Assembly: GCA_037157565.1 (NCBI GenBank)
Contig: JAZHRO010000019.1
Span: 21,577,001-21,641,000, forward strand
Direction of reading: 5' to 3'
Source: Thalassia testudinum
Lineage: Eukaryota; Streptophyta; Magnoliopsida; Alismatales; Hydrocharitaceae
DNA length: 64,000 nt
The notes beneath the pieces were generated by a model that saw only the letters and a program-made list of their open reading frames with translations, was not told the DNA's origin and searched no databases. Positions 20,601-31,578 of the stretch are shown here, piece after piece (position 1 is the first letter of the stretch; each line of letters begins with the position of its first letter). Both the position numbers and the translations under genes were made by a program.

Positions 20601-22199
20601 ACCAGAACCTCAGTTAATTAAGCGGGTCTGTTTTTAGGGTTTCAGATGTCACTTAATTCTTGAAATGCGTGAAAACCCGTTTTTGTCAGCATGAACCCAC
20701 TTATTAGACATTAATGACTAAATGACCTTTAATAAACCCCTGGCATACCCCGTGGTTATTCTTCATTTGTGATAAGATGGTAAAATTGCATAAATAACCC
20801 TATTTTCATCTTTTCTTCTCAAAATAATTCATCCTGCTCAAGTGGCCTTCTGACTGATATGTAGGAGCTTTTATTGACTTTATAAGATCAGATTAAGCTA
20901 GTTAAGTCTCATGATGGTGTTCGCATCACTACGATAGCAATTCGAGAGAGTTGTTCGTTTTCTTTTTCATAGTACTATATTGTGTTTTTTCTTTACTTCT
21001 TATTAGGCTGTGACTAATAATGACTATGCAGGATGCTCACTACATTATCTTCCGTCAGTGCAATGATGGCTATGATGAAATCTTCTTTGTTTCTTCAAAT
21101 TTTCACTTGAGGGTTACCTTATGTTACATTTAGATGGAGATGGTGCACCTGGGTACATGTGTACGCATGGCACGGATGGCTGCAATGTAGCAACCCCATT
21201 TGACACTAATACGAGGGGAAAAGTATTTGTGGTGGTTTGCATGACTACATATGTAGCTATCAAACCCCACCCACAAACTATGTCTGCACGTTGTGGATGG
21301 CTGTGTTGCATCAACCCCATGTAAGACAAGGATAAGGGAATAGAAATTGTAACCATCCAACGTACTTGGCTTTGACCCAATGACAATCGCCATTTATATT
21401 TGAAGCAAATTGAGCCTAGCATCTAAGTAATACCACCAACTAAATGCTTCAATTTAAGTTATCAGGGAGTCAAGTTCTCTAAATTTATAATAAATTTTTT
21501 CCTTGGTGCTTTCATAAATATCTGACGATTTGTTACTTTACTAAGTAGATTAATGAGCCTAATAACATAACGGCCAGCTAATAATGTCACATGGCATAGG
21601 GAAAAAAGGTATGCACACTTGTATATTTAACTTGATAGATGTTACGTTCTTTCTTATCATTTTGTAAACATGTTTATATAGAGGTGGATACTTAATCAGT
21701 TTTTTGCCCTCTAGTACTTTTATAGCACTTCATAGTACTACATGTCTACTTAACTTTTATTCCAATCTTTGACAAATATGGAAAACTAGAGAAGCTAATC
21801 ATCACAAACTTGATACAGAAATGAAACTCAACTGCATTGTTTGTATGTCCAATAAGTCATATTATAACACATTGCTTATATGACGAATTCAATTGTTAAA
21901 CATACTAATACTCATAGGCACGTGGTTGTCATTTATGTGGAGTTATTTAGTTATGTATGTTTGTAATATGAAGGCTTCAAATAGAATTGTATCCAATCAA
22001 TATACCAGATGGTGTCACGGGTGGGTGGGTTGGCCTTACATGTATTATAGTTGTCCTATTTTGGAGCAGATCCTAATTGACATTTATACTGTTATATATA
22101 AATTTATATCTATTTAACTATCTGATGGGACTACAACATCTAGGTTGCAACCCCTACATATGAAAAAAAAACATATAAAACTCCATGTTAGATGGATGG
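20601..22199. other. Unassigned DNA left of element A
   Basis: No gene or transposon protein is recognised. An imperfect direct duplication is visible at about 21165-21225 and 21280-21340 (shared GGATGGCTG, CAACCCCAT and AGGGGA/AAGGGA blocks). The last five bases (22195-22199, GATGG) are the target duplicated by element A. It was once continuous with the sequence starting at 41268. Confidence 0.5.
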
Positions 22200-22776
22200 T
22201 GATGAGGGGCAAAAAGTGCCCTCGAACTCAAAACTTTGCACATAGCCCGTGTAAGGATTCAAACACCCAGACTCGGAGTAAACAGGCAGATCTGGCCTAA
22301 CCCGATTTGTCTCTACTCCAGCGGATCCATATCCAAGCAGGCATGGCCTCTTCTAAAGGCCCAACGCATCCAAAGTCAACAGAGCATAGTAGCAGCACTC
22401 ATAATGCCTATGACGGCAATAATTATGATGCAATTAATGCTCTGACAATGGACGAGCCCTAACAACGGGATTACCAAGAAAGATGACAAGACCACGGAGA
22501 AAATCTCGTAGGATTTTCCTAGATATAACAACACTCTTTGTAGCTATAAATAGAGAAGGAGGCCCATGCAAGGGCCTCCTCATGCAATCCGAGAGAGAGG
22601 GGAACCCCGAGAGATTGTAACACCACTATTTCTAATGGATTTTTTGGGAGCCTTACCCTCCCCCCAAACGTACACCCCTTGCGATGAAATTGGGTAACCA
22701 ATTTCCCTTTCTTTCTTGTGATTGTCCTTTGTGTGATTGCTAGGTTGGATCCTCCCTCTACTAAGGAGCCCGATTA
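22200..22776 (+). mobile_element. A 5' LTR
   Basis: Starts TGATGAGGGG and ends CCGATTA, where the 3' LTR has CCAATCA, so the terminal CA has mutated to TA. A TATAAATAG box lies at about 22544-22552 (AGCTATAAATAGAGAAGG), also present in the 3' LTR at about 41035. A palindromic GAGGGGCA...TGCCCTC lies within its first 25 bases. Confidence 0.93.
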
Positions 22777-22777
22777 G

Positions 22778-22797
22778 TTGGTGCCATTTGTAGGAAA
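22778..22797 (+). promoter_or_regulatory. A primer binding site region
   Basis: TTGGTGCCATTTGTAGGAA lies immediately inside the LTR. It resembles the TTGGCGCCGTCTGTGGGAA-type primer site common in Tat-lineage elements, decayed at CG positions. Confidence 0.65.
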
Positions 22798-22841
22798 AGC
22801 GGTTGTCTTTTGATACCTTTCCTTGTGCCAAAATCCTAGTA

Positions 22842-24448
22842 ATGGCCCCAACAACTCATAGCTCTGCTCGCGACCACCCCAAGAAGGACCAAGAGGAGTC
22901 CAGCGTCTCCATGTCCAAGAGGCACCATCAGCAAGTTGGCCCCAGTAAAAGGAAATTGGTGCAACCTGAATGATTGCTCGAGGGCCCTTAGTGAGACCCC
23001 CTCCTCGAAATGCAAGCGAGGGAGGAGTACGAAGCTAGGTTGGTGGCCTTGAGGGCAGAGCATCAGGCCCTCACCGCCCAACTCCTTGAGATGAAGTTGC
23101 TTCAAGAGTCTCGCAAGACTCCACCGTAGGAGCCCCAAAGTTTGAGTCCCAGCGTCGACAGTCTAAATGGCAGTGTGTGGTAGAGGAGGAAAACACCTAC
23201 CTGCGCGAACAGCTCGAAAAGCTAAATTATGAGCTTAGTAACCAACGAGGAGAAGTTCCCCCTGCCTGCCAAATGCTCCACCCCCACCTTTATTGGGGGA
23301 GCATTCGAGCGATCAACCCCTCTCGGCAGTAGGGGTTCCATTCTTGAGATCGTCTGCCAAGTCACCTGAGCAATGAGGAGCATACGCCCACTTGCGTATG
23401 TCACCACCTACTCGTTCACAGAGCAAGTGATGATAGCCCCCTTACCCGAAAAATTCAAGCAGCCAGTTATGGCCTCATACGACGGAACGATAAACCCCAA
23501 CAATTTCATTGGGAGCTACTGCCAAATGATGTTGGTGCATGGCTGCCCCAACAAAGTACTCTGCCGAGTATTCCCATCATATCTATCTGGTATGGCCCAT
23601 GAATGGTTCAAAGACCTGCCAGCGAGACAGCTTGCTTGCTTCCAAGACTTGGCAGACAAGTTCTGCCAGTACTTTGCAGGACAGCAAAGGGTTAGGGACA
23701 ACCCTGAGAGGTTGTTGGAGGTCAGGCAGTGGAAGACTGAGTCCTTCCGATCCTACCTGGATCGGTTCAAGGGTCAGTACTTCAAGTGCAAGAGGCCCCA
23801 TGACGCGATAGCCGTCCAGTACTTCAAGTCAGGTCTCCTGACTCAAAGGTTCTAGTATGACATCGATAATTTCTCACCAAGGGACATGGCAGAGCTCTGG
23901 GATAGAGCCACGAGGTTCGCGGAGTAGGATGGCTCCTTCCGCTCCTACAGCTAGCTGGTTGAGGGCATGTCTATGACTCTAGTCCCATGGAAGAAAGGAG
24001 GGCCCCTAGTGAGTACGCTCCAATGCTTGCTCGCGAAAGTGGTCACTTCCATAAGTGGAGGGCCCCATTTTCCGATCAAAGGAGTGAACGACTTGCCAAG
24101 GGTCGCAATTATGGACCTTGCCAAGCAAGGCAGGAGTCCTTTGAGGAATATACTCCCTTGGCCATAAACCAGGCAAACGTGCTGGCAGAAGTTTGGTTTA
24201 CGGACAAGGACCTGCTGCCCCTGGTAAAGCCCATGAGAAGGAGGACTAACTTCGAGCCCTATTGCAAGTACCATAAGGCCTGGGGCCATGCCACAGAAGA
24301 CTACCGTGATTTGCACGACCAAATTGAGTCCCAGATCCAACACGGGAACCTGGCTCACTTTGTGAGGAGAAATGAGAGCCAAGACAAAGGCAAGGGGCCC
24401 ATGAAGGGCTTGGAAGACTATCACAAGGAGAAGCTCCAGCAGTTCTAG
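22842..24448 (+). pseudogene. A gag gene
   Basis: The frame starts at ATG 22842 (MAPTTHSSARD) and meets a stop within about 45 codons. The capsid region at 23373-23855 has LPEKFKQPVMASYDGTINPNNF, a Gly-Ser-Tyr-x4-Met segment, and a WFKDLP...F-x-LADKF motif typical of Tat gag. The tail at 23987-24448 has YCKYHKAWGHATEDYRDL, a single CCHH-like knuckle in the Tat style, and a basic helical end. Stops occur at 22972, 23855 and 23926-23954. It would form the particle core. Confidence 0.88.
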
Positions 24449-25034
24449 GGAGTCAATGTAGTCTTCCTTGTAGACAAAGAGCCAGACGAGTCGACAGCCT
24501 ACCCGACCAAGTCGGCAGTGTCACCTTGGCTACCCCCAACAGAATACCATTGCCAAGTTCTAGCGGTGTTGCCCACACCACCCTAAGGGTTCTCCTCCTA
24601 TCACCTGAGCGTATCAGTGCGTGGCTTGAGGTAATCTTTGGGGTCAACGCCACCCCAGGACAACAAGCCGCTCCTCCTGAGCTAGCTCTTCCAAACACCT
24701 TCCCTACTCTTTAGTGGGGTGAGAGGAGTACAGTCAAGAAAGCGGCATTTTGGTTGTTTGCCTCTTTACCTTATCTAGTAGAACACACAGACTCACTTCT
24801 AGTGATACTCCTCCTGGCAGGGCAGTCACAGCCCAGGCTCTTGGTGGATGAGGGTCGTGCAATGGGAGTCTTATTCATAAAGACGTTGCTCAAGCTAGGC
24901 TTCCAAGAGGAGCATCTCTCCCCATCGACCCACTTGGTCGTGGGCTTTGGTAACCACAAAGTAATGCTAAAGGGGGAGATTAGCCTTCCCTTATTCGTTT
25001 GCGACAGGGACAGGCACCTTAATCAAATGACTAC
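24449..25034 (+). pseudogene. A protease, 5' part
   Basis: The reading contains LLVILLLAGQSQPRLLVDEGRA, in which the catalytic Asp stands at the LVD motif of Tat proteases (usually D-G-G-S, here D-E-G-R). LGFQEEHLSPSTHLVVGFGNHKVMLKGEISLP, the second strand and flap region, follows. Element B interrupts it at the ACTAC target (25030-25034). The 3' part resumes at 33354. Confidence 0.85.
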
Positions 25035-26801
25035 TGATGAGTCCATTTTAATGGACTATTATTATGCCTAAGTAATTCAATTCTAACATTGTATGTTGGT
25101 TAATAATCACATTTGTTCATTAAATGATTGCATGTGTCATTATTTAAGTTTACATTTCTTCTATTGCTAATTGTGTAATTATATTTCATGCAGGGACCCG
25201 CAACAGTGCACTCATCTTCTCCAATTAATCTACTCTAATAATCAGGAAGAAAAGGGAGGAGGATCAAATGTGGAAAAGAATAGGGGGGTGGAAAGATATT
25301 CCCCCCCCCCACAAATATCTCCACCTATGACCAACAGAATCCAACAGGAGTCGGCTAAAATTATGAAGGGATTTGAAAATCCCTTGATTAGCGTAGAAGA
25401 GAGGAGTTAAGAGGAGGCGGAGCACAGGAGAGGAGGATCTTCTTCCTCCCCCTTGCGGGGATCCACCTTCTCCCTAGCCACCACCAACACTGTGGTTAGA
25501 GCATACACAGTGAACCAAGCACAGCCAAGCGCTTTGCAGGTGCTGCGCCTGCAGTTGCAAACCACGCCATCAGCACCTCCATCTCAAGTGCCCGCTACAT
25601 CGCGCCTGCACCATCACCCTGCTAGACTTCCTGCAAGCACTCGCGCCATCTCCACTGCAGGCGCCCACGCCTCCACTAGCGCTCCCGCCTGCAGCACGCT
25701 ACCACCGCAGCGCGCCCTCCACCGCAGCGTGCCCTCGCCTCCAGCGCCTTCGTGTGCCCACACGCCAGTCTGTCCACCGCGTGCACTCCCGCCCTTGCAA
25801 CACCACCCAGCGCCCGCAGGCACCGTTCCCTCTCCACTGCAGGCGCCCCGCAGGTGCTTCACGCTAAGAGCCCGCAGGCGCTCGCCACCCTTCACCATCC
25901 TCTGCAGGCACGCCTTCAACCCCGCAGGTGCCCCTTCAAGCCTGCAGGCAAACCCACGCCCGCAGGCACTGCGTCGCCTTCACCCTCCAGTGCCTTGCGC
26001 GCCCTCTGCAGGCGTTGCAGAACGACCGTGTGCCCCTGTAGCCCCCCTCCAGCGCCTTCGCGTGCCCGCACCACCGCCTGTAACCGCGCGCCAGCACCTG
26101 CAGCATGTGCGGCCGGCTGCAGCTTCTCCACCTCCGCCACTCCTCTCCCCCGGAAGGTCGGCTCCGGCCAACTCACGACGCACCGCTACCATCACCGCGA
26201 TGGCCTCACTCCAGCCAACCTCCCATGGGAGTCTTTCCTCGATTGAACCTCTCTCCCATGTGCAAGGAGGAGAGAGGTGAAATCCCCTGTTTTCTTCCCC
26301 ATTAAAAATTACATTCAATGCCATTTCCACCAAAATTCAATTTTAATTTATGATTATTTTATTACGGTGAAATTGTGACTGCACACTCATGCTTTCTGAT
26401 AATTCCGCGTTATTGATATTCACATGTTTCAACATTGGTTTTGGGATTAACATGTGCACAAATTTCTCTAATATATGTCAATTGAAAATTACATAAAATC
26501 ATCACATATTTATTGAATATTTCAGTGAGGAAAAATTACACATATACCCTTATATTTTTGAGTTATTGTGCATCTTCTTTCCATCACATTTCATGTTGGA
26601 TTTGATTAGGGGTTTCGCACTTGATCGAAAGAATACGAAATAATCGAGTTTATTGCATCATTGCCTCCCTGTGCACACGACCAGCTCTTCTGTGAGTAGT
26701 TATTTTTATTGTTGATTAGTCGATTTTTCCACCACTTAAATACTACAACAACGCGTTATTTCATTTATGAAACTTAATTGGAAGCGGAAAACGACTTGTC
26801 A
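25035..26801 (+). mobile_element. B 5' LTR
   Basis: The first 30 bases hold AGTCCATT-TT-AATGGACT, a perfect 8-bp inverted repeat. A GC-rich part (25440-26260) is dense in CTGCAGGC-like words and gives long Pro/Ala/Arg frames in several registers; these differ from the 3' LTR by frameshifts, so they are not conserved proteins. A CCTCCCTGTGCACACGACC block lies about 135 bp before the end. Confidence 0.93.
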
Positions 26802-26804
26802 AAT

Positions 26805-26822
26805 TGGCACTGTTGCTAGGGA
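26805..26822 (+). promoter_or_regulatory. B primer binding site (tRNA-Asp-like)
   Basis: TGGCACTGTTGCTAGGGA, three bases after the LTR, versus TGGCGCCGTTGCCGGGGA expected. The four differences are all G-to-A or C-to-T. Confidence 0.8.
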
Positions 26823-28043
26823 GGCAATAGATGCAATAGATTTACGTTATTAATTTAAATATTCTGAGTTACGCAATCATCTGATCATTTTTTTTATTAT
26901 GCGAGGAATCTGACACGGAGAGAGGCGTAGCAGAGCGACGTCATTGAACCTGAACGATGCACATGGCGGAGGCGATCTTTTTGGTGGACCTTGACGCCAT
27001 CTGAAGGCCAGCAACAGGAACACTTGGGCCTTGATCCCACTAACATAGGCTTACGGAGAAGCCTATTTCTGATTTAGTCAGTAGATCTTAGTTAAATTTA
27101 GTTTAGATAGACATTAGAATTTAATTTCTGTCTTTTGAACCCTTGTCGGGCATTTTTGGGAACGCGTTCCCAGTGCCTCTTTATTTCTTACCGCTCTTGT
27201 ATGCGGGAGCGTATTTTCGGGAGCGTGTTCCCATTTATTTAGATTATAGGATTATTTGCATTGCTTGAACTACATTTCGATTAGTTAGTAGATTAGGTCT
27301 GTTTGTTTATTATTTTTATTAAAAAAAAAATATCGAACTGCCTGCTAGAGGCTGCATATCTATAAGACGACCATCTAGGACTGAATGAGCAGCATCTAGT
27401 TTATTTTTATTGCATTGCATACATTGCACGAAGAAAACTGGAGTAAGGTACGTCTTCTCTTGAGCATTAGTTACCTGCCATGCATATGCAGTGAGCCTAA
27501 ATCTAAGACCACTAAAGTGCTTGAATCAAATTAATTCAGTGGTCACTTTAAAAATTGGGACTGCTAAGAGGTTGGACTTTAAAATTTGTAATTGAAAATT
27601 ATGTGCAAAAGGATCCTGTTTGCGAAATTTCAAAAATTAAAACACGATCATATGTTTGCACACTTGAGATACTGTGCACCTCACACATAAGGTCACTAGA
27701 TAAATTTCTACCTCTCCTCTTTTGCACCACAAGGGAGGTTAGTCAGAAATCAACAAGCCTATCCACCAAGTTACTTCGGTTCCTCATGTGTAGGCTCGAT
27801 TCGAGACTTCCATCCCTTGCGAGTAGGTTATAGGCACCAGCGAAGGTTGGCCTCGGAAGCGTAATTTTTTGCAAAACTTGTTTGGCCACCAACTGAACAT
27901 ATAATTCTAAGACCTACAATCTACTAAAAATAGATCTCATTGAATTTGCGTTTGCTTTGACAGTAGAACTCTCTAGAAAGTTTCTGCTTGTATTCTGAAT
28001 TCTTCTAAATCCTAAGAGAGTTAAAATTATTTTGCTTAAAGAA
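26823..28043 (+). other. B 5' leader, no gene
   Basis: No reading frame with a domain is seen. It contains the perfect palindrome GGGAACGCGTTCCC (27158-27171) and the near copy GGGAGCGTGTTCCC (27219-27232) about 60 bp later. These lie about 340 and 400 bases beyond the primer site, where a packaging or dimerisation signal would be expected. Confidence 0.65.
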
Positions 28044-29965
28044 ATGGATCACCCTTACTCTTATCAGTTAGATTATCAGAGTCGATACTTCCCATCTTGT
28101 AATCAGGATCCCATGCCCCTAGCATATCCATCCTTTGATGGGTACATTGATAATTCATGGAATCATTCTTATTCTTATCCTGGGAGTACTGGCTTGGTAA
28201 CTCCCACTTTTGAGCAGAGCCTAGGAGTGGGATTTTCCAACCCTGAAATCCCTACTTCCATGCAAACACCCAACCCTCCCACCCTTCATGATTTTCCGTA
28301 TGAAAGTTGGGCCGATACACCTAGGCAATCAGAGCCTAAAATTGACTATCCTCCTCAACCTGATAATAGTAACCTCTCCTCTTTTATGATGGAAATGCAA
28401 AAAACAACAAAAGGAAATGATGGAATCAATGGGCAAGATGTTGAGGAATAGTCAACAGTTAAATGAAGAAATAAGACAACTTAGCTACACGCTTCCCAAT
28501 AATCCGGATCCCTACCCATACGATCATGATAATGAAAATAATTATGAGGAACCCAATGACAATAGGGATCCAATTTTATGTAGCTATCACTTAGACTCTC
28601 CCAATGAGACATGGCCACTAGAGAAGAACAATTATAGTGATTATCCACCTGAACTATATTGGAGTCGAAAGCAAGGGAAGATGGTACCTCTTGAGGACCT
28701 TGACCCCAATGACAGTATTCTCTTTACCCCTACCAACCCGAGTCAAGGTTGTATTATTCCTATCACTTCCCCTATTGATTATTTGGTGGAATCTCATTCT
28801 ACCCTTAGTGAGTCTACTCCTGACCCTCCACTTAGGGAATCAACACCCACCATTCAGTATCCTGAGGATTTAAATGCACCCAATGAAGGCGACCCTAACG
28901 GAATGGAGGATGAATTAGATCAATTTGAAAAGTCTAATTCAGAAAATGAGGATGCCCCAATAGAGGAACCTGGACTGAAAATCTGGAGTGAATCATAAGG
29001 GAATTATTTATTATTTGAGGATTTACCTCCAAAGGATAGAAATAATATGGTAAAATCTAGATTTCTCCCTTCTTTTGAGAGTCATCCTCCATCAAAACAG
29101 GAGTTGTTATTAGAGGAGGAAAAACAAAATAGTGAGAAGTCTATGGGAGACTCTCGGGGACAAAACATGTCAATTGAGGATTTATACCCCGAGAAGAATA
29201 ACAAATTCAATGATATAGGCTTGCTCCAAAACATTAAGACTGATCCTCCTTTAGGAATAATTAAGGATACTAATCCAACTCCTAATGAATCACATGTACA
29301 CGGCGACAAAAATTTGAGTGAACCAAACGAATCCGAGGATGAGCTGAATAATAATGATTCTGACATTTTGACCCTGCCATCAAAGAGTTGTAATTTGGAG
29401 TCTACCCTTGATTCAAATATGACTCTGATCATTAATGCTAGGTAGGGTAACCTGTTGTCTACAACTGTTAGGGAGTATACACGATCTGAATCATTGTTGG
29501 AATTGGACCTAACATCGACTAAGCCCTCATTGGACTTAACCACTGCCTTCCAACACTACAAACAACCCTTAACATCTGCTCATGTACATTCTTTCTAGAG
29601 AATATATCAGGCCAGTACATCCTCGGGTAGAATGGCGAGTGTGGATTGATGCTTGTACTTTTACTCTCGCCATTCAAGGGTTTGAACTATTAATGTTTAT
29701 ATCTTTTAAAACCCGTCTCGCTTTGGAGGATCCTTGTTATCCTCCACTTATTCCGTTTCGAGAGGTCCCTTTTCATATTCCTTTTATTATTCCTAGACCT
29801 CCCAAGGTAGACAACGAGGTTCTTCGCTTTCATATCTTCTGGCGAGCATTTGGTATTACGTTGCATCATCAGCTTGCCAACATCCGTGGCTACCTATTTT
29901 CTAGGCCTGCACTATTACGCATATTTTTAGGGCCTAACCTTTTCTGTCTGGAACCAGACTTATAG
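28044..29965 (+). pseudogene. B gag-like Tyr/Pro-rich and acidic protein gene
   Basis: From ATG 28044 (MDHPYSYQLDYQSRYFP) the reading is Tyr/Pro/Ser-rich to about 28380. Then comes a Gln/Asn-rich helix (MLRNSQQLNEEIRQLSYTL, about 28430-28490) reached through a frameshift near 28430. An acidic Asp/Glu/Pro region follows to 28998, a stop at 28996-28998, and the same frame to 29445. A further frame at 29582-29965 (from an ATG) is rich in hydrophobic residues and Pro. The helix resembles the C-terminal gag coil of Athila elements, and the order matches the D pseudogene. No capsid motif or zinc knuckle is found. The function is unknown; particle association is a guess. Confidence 0.6.
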
Positions 29966-31566
29966 GTTCCTTCTAAGTCTGGTTGCTGACAGAAAATGCA
30001 GCGCTTGTTGGGAGGCAACCCAGCGGTCTGAATAACACCGTCATCAGGTGATTTCTTTCCTTTCTCCTCCTGTTTTAATTTTACAATGGGGACATTGTAA
30101 GATTTAGGCATAGGGGGTGCATTTGCATTTTAGGAAGTATTGATGCATTTAGGTTAGCATATAAAAAAAAAAATCTCTTTTCTTGAACTGAATGGGTTAG
30201 TTCCTAGCAAAATACCTTTGTCATTGGAGGTTTTTCTTCCTGAATTATTTCTTAAGTTTAGAATCCAGTACATTTATTTCATGTGCACGTAGACTTGGTA
30301 ATGGATCCTTGAGGAAAACCAATAAGCATTTATAGTCTACTGAACCCTTGGATAGTTCATAGGGAGTCAGGCATATTATCTTCTAGTAGATCCACCTCAT
30401 ATTTGTGAGATGAAAGTAGAGAGATTACTGGTACACTAAGTCTAATGCAAGGATTCTTAAGTTTTGGATAATTAGATGATGATACTTCAGAGTTAGGCAT
30501 TTTTTTCGCTCTTTGTTCCTGTGTGCGTACTTTGTGTGAATTCTTGAGAGTCACTAAATAAGGCAGATACACAGAGATTGAGTTTTAATAAAGCTATGAC
30601 TATGGTGGATGGTTATGACCGTCCTTCATAGAGTCCTCAGCTGAAGGAGGGTAATAGTGTCAAAGGTTAGAAATACACCTGTCCTATCCATTCCTTCTTG
30701 GTGCCGAGAATAGGCACTTCCACCAAATAAGTCACACAACATCTTCTTGACCATCATCATCCCTAATAATGCCTCATAAATAAAAGTCTGTGTCGTATTA
30801 TGTTGATTTATAAAAAAAAAAAGAGAGAAAAGAAGAAAAAGAAGAAGCAGAAAGAAGAAAAAGAAGAAATAGTTGTATTACAAAAAAAAAATAAGAAGAG
30901 AGTCCAAGTTTATAATGTAACGTTGTTTCTGAGGCAACAGAACACCTATCGCGTTCCACCAAATATGATCCATACCTACCTTTTAGTATTTCTAATCGCA
31001 CGAATATTGGTTGAGGACTCTAACTTAGTTATAGAGTTATTAGGACTTTAATTGAAGTGTGGATGTCATGTGAGGCCACCAAACAGTGAGTACAATTACT
31101 AAATCTGGCGAGATTTGTGATCTCAGAAAGAAAAGAGAGAAAAGAGTGAGCGCCCAGGAACATCAAGAGAGCACAATTGTTTAGCCTCTCTCTGAGTTGA
31201 CTTTTCTAATAGTCTAGAGATCTAGAGTCTATAGTACTAGATTACATGTAGCATCAGATGAGTGTGTGCCATCAAATACAAATCCATTCTACTCGATATC
31301 TCCTACCTAAGCCAAATGCCATGGTCAAATTACAGATTATCTTCTACTTTATCCCTGAGCAAAGTAGTTGCCTATCCTGACAGAAATATTTACCAAGGGT
31401 AAATTACGAACTCCCAATGCGAATCGGCTTTTCACATTGATCTGTTACTCAGGCTACCATCACTTCACATTTGTTTAGATCTCTAAAGTTTTAAAATAAG
31501 GAAAGAAGAAATCTTCTGATTACTTCTATTATTTTTTATTTTTGCTAGGGACTAGCAAATCTTAGG
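29966..31566 (+). other. B 3' noncoding region with 3' landmarks
   Basis: GGGAGGCAACCC (30010-30021) is followed by the hairpin ACAATG-GGGA-CATTGT (30083-30098), a TTTAGGCATAGGGGG pseudo-tract (30103-30118), an A/G-rich run near 30800-30890, and 0.7 kb of AT-rich DNA to the polypurine tract. No gene is seen. Confidence 0.7.
30083..30098 (+). repeat. Conserved 3' hairpin box, B copy
   Basis: ACAATG GGGA CATTGT gives a 6-bp stem with a GGGA loop, which fits the GNRA tetraloop pattern in RNA. It is the best preserved of the three copies in the window. Confidence 0.7.
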
Positions 31567-31578
31567 CATGGGGGTATT
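31567..31578 (+). promoter_or_regulatory. B polypurine tract
   Basis: GCATGGGGGTAT stands directly before the 3' LTR start at 31579, where plus-strand DNA synthesis would be primed. Confidence 0.85.

Noticed and set aside
25453..26280. 275-codon Pro/Ala/Arg-rich open frame in the B 5' LTR
   Set aside because: The 3' LTR copy breaks the same frame by indels, other frames are equally open, and composition is GC-driven low complexity, so it is not a conserved protein.
30798..31051. Small Lys-rich frame in the B 3' region
   Set aside because: Derived from an A/G homopolymer-rich run in noncoding sequence.
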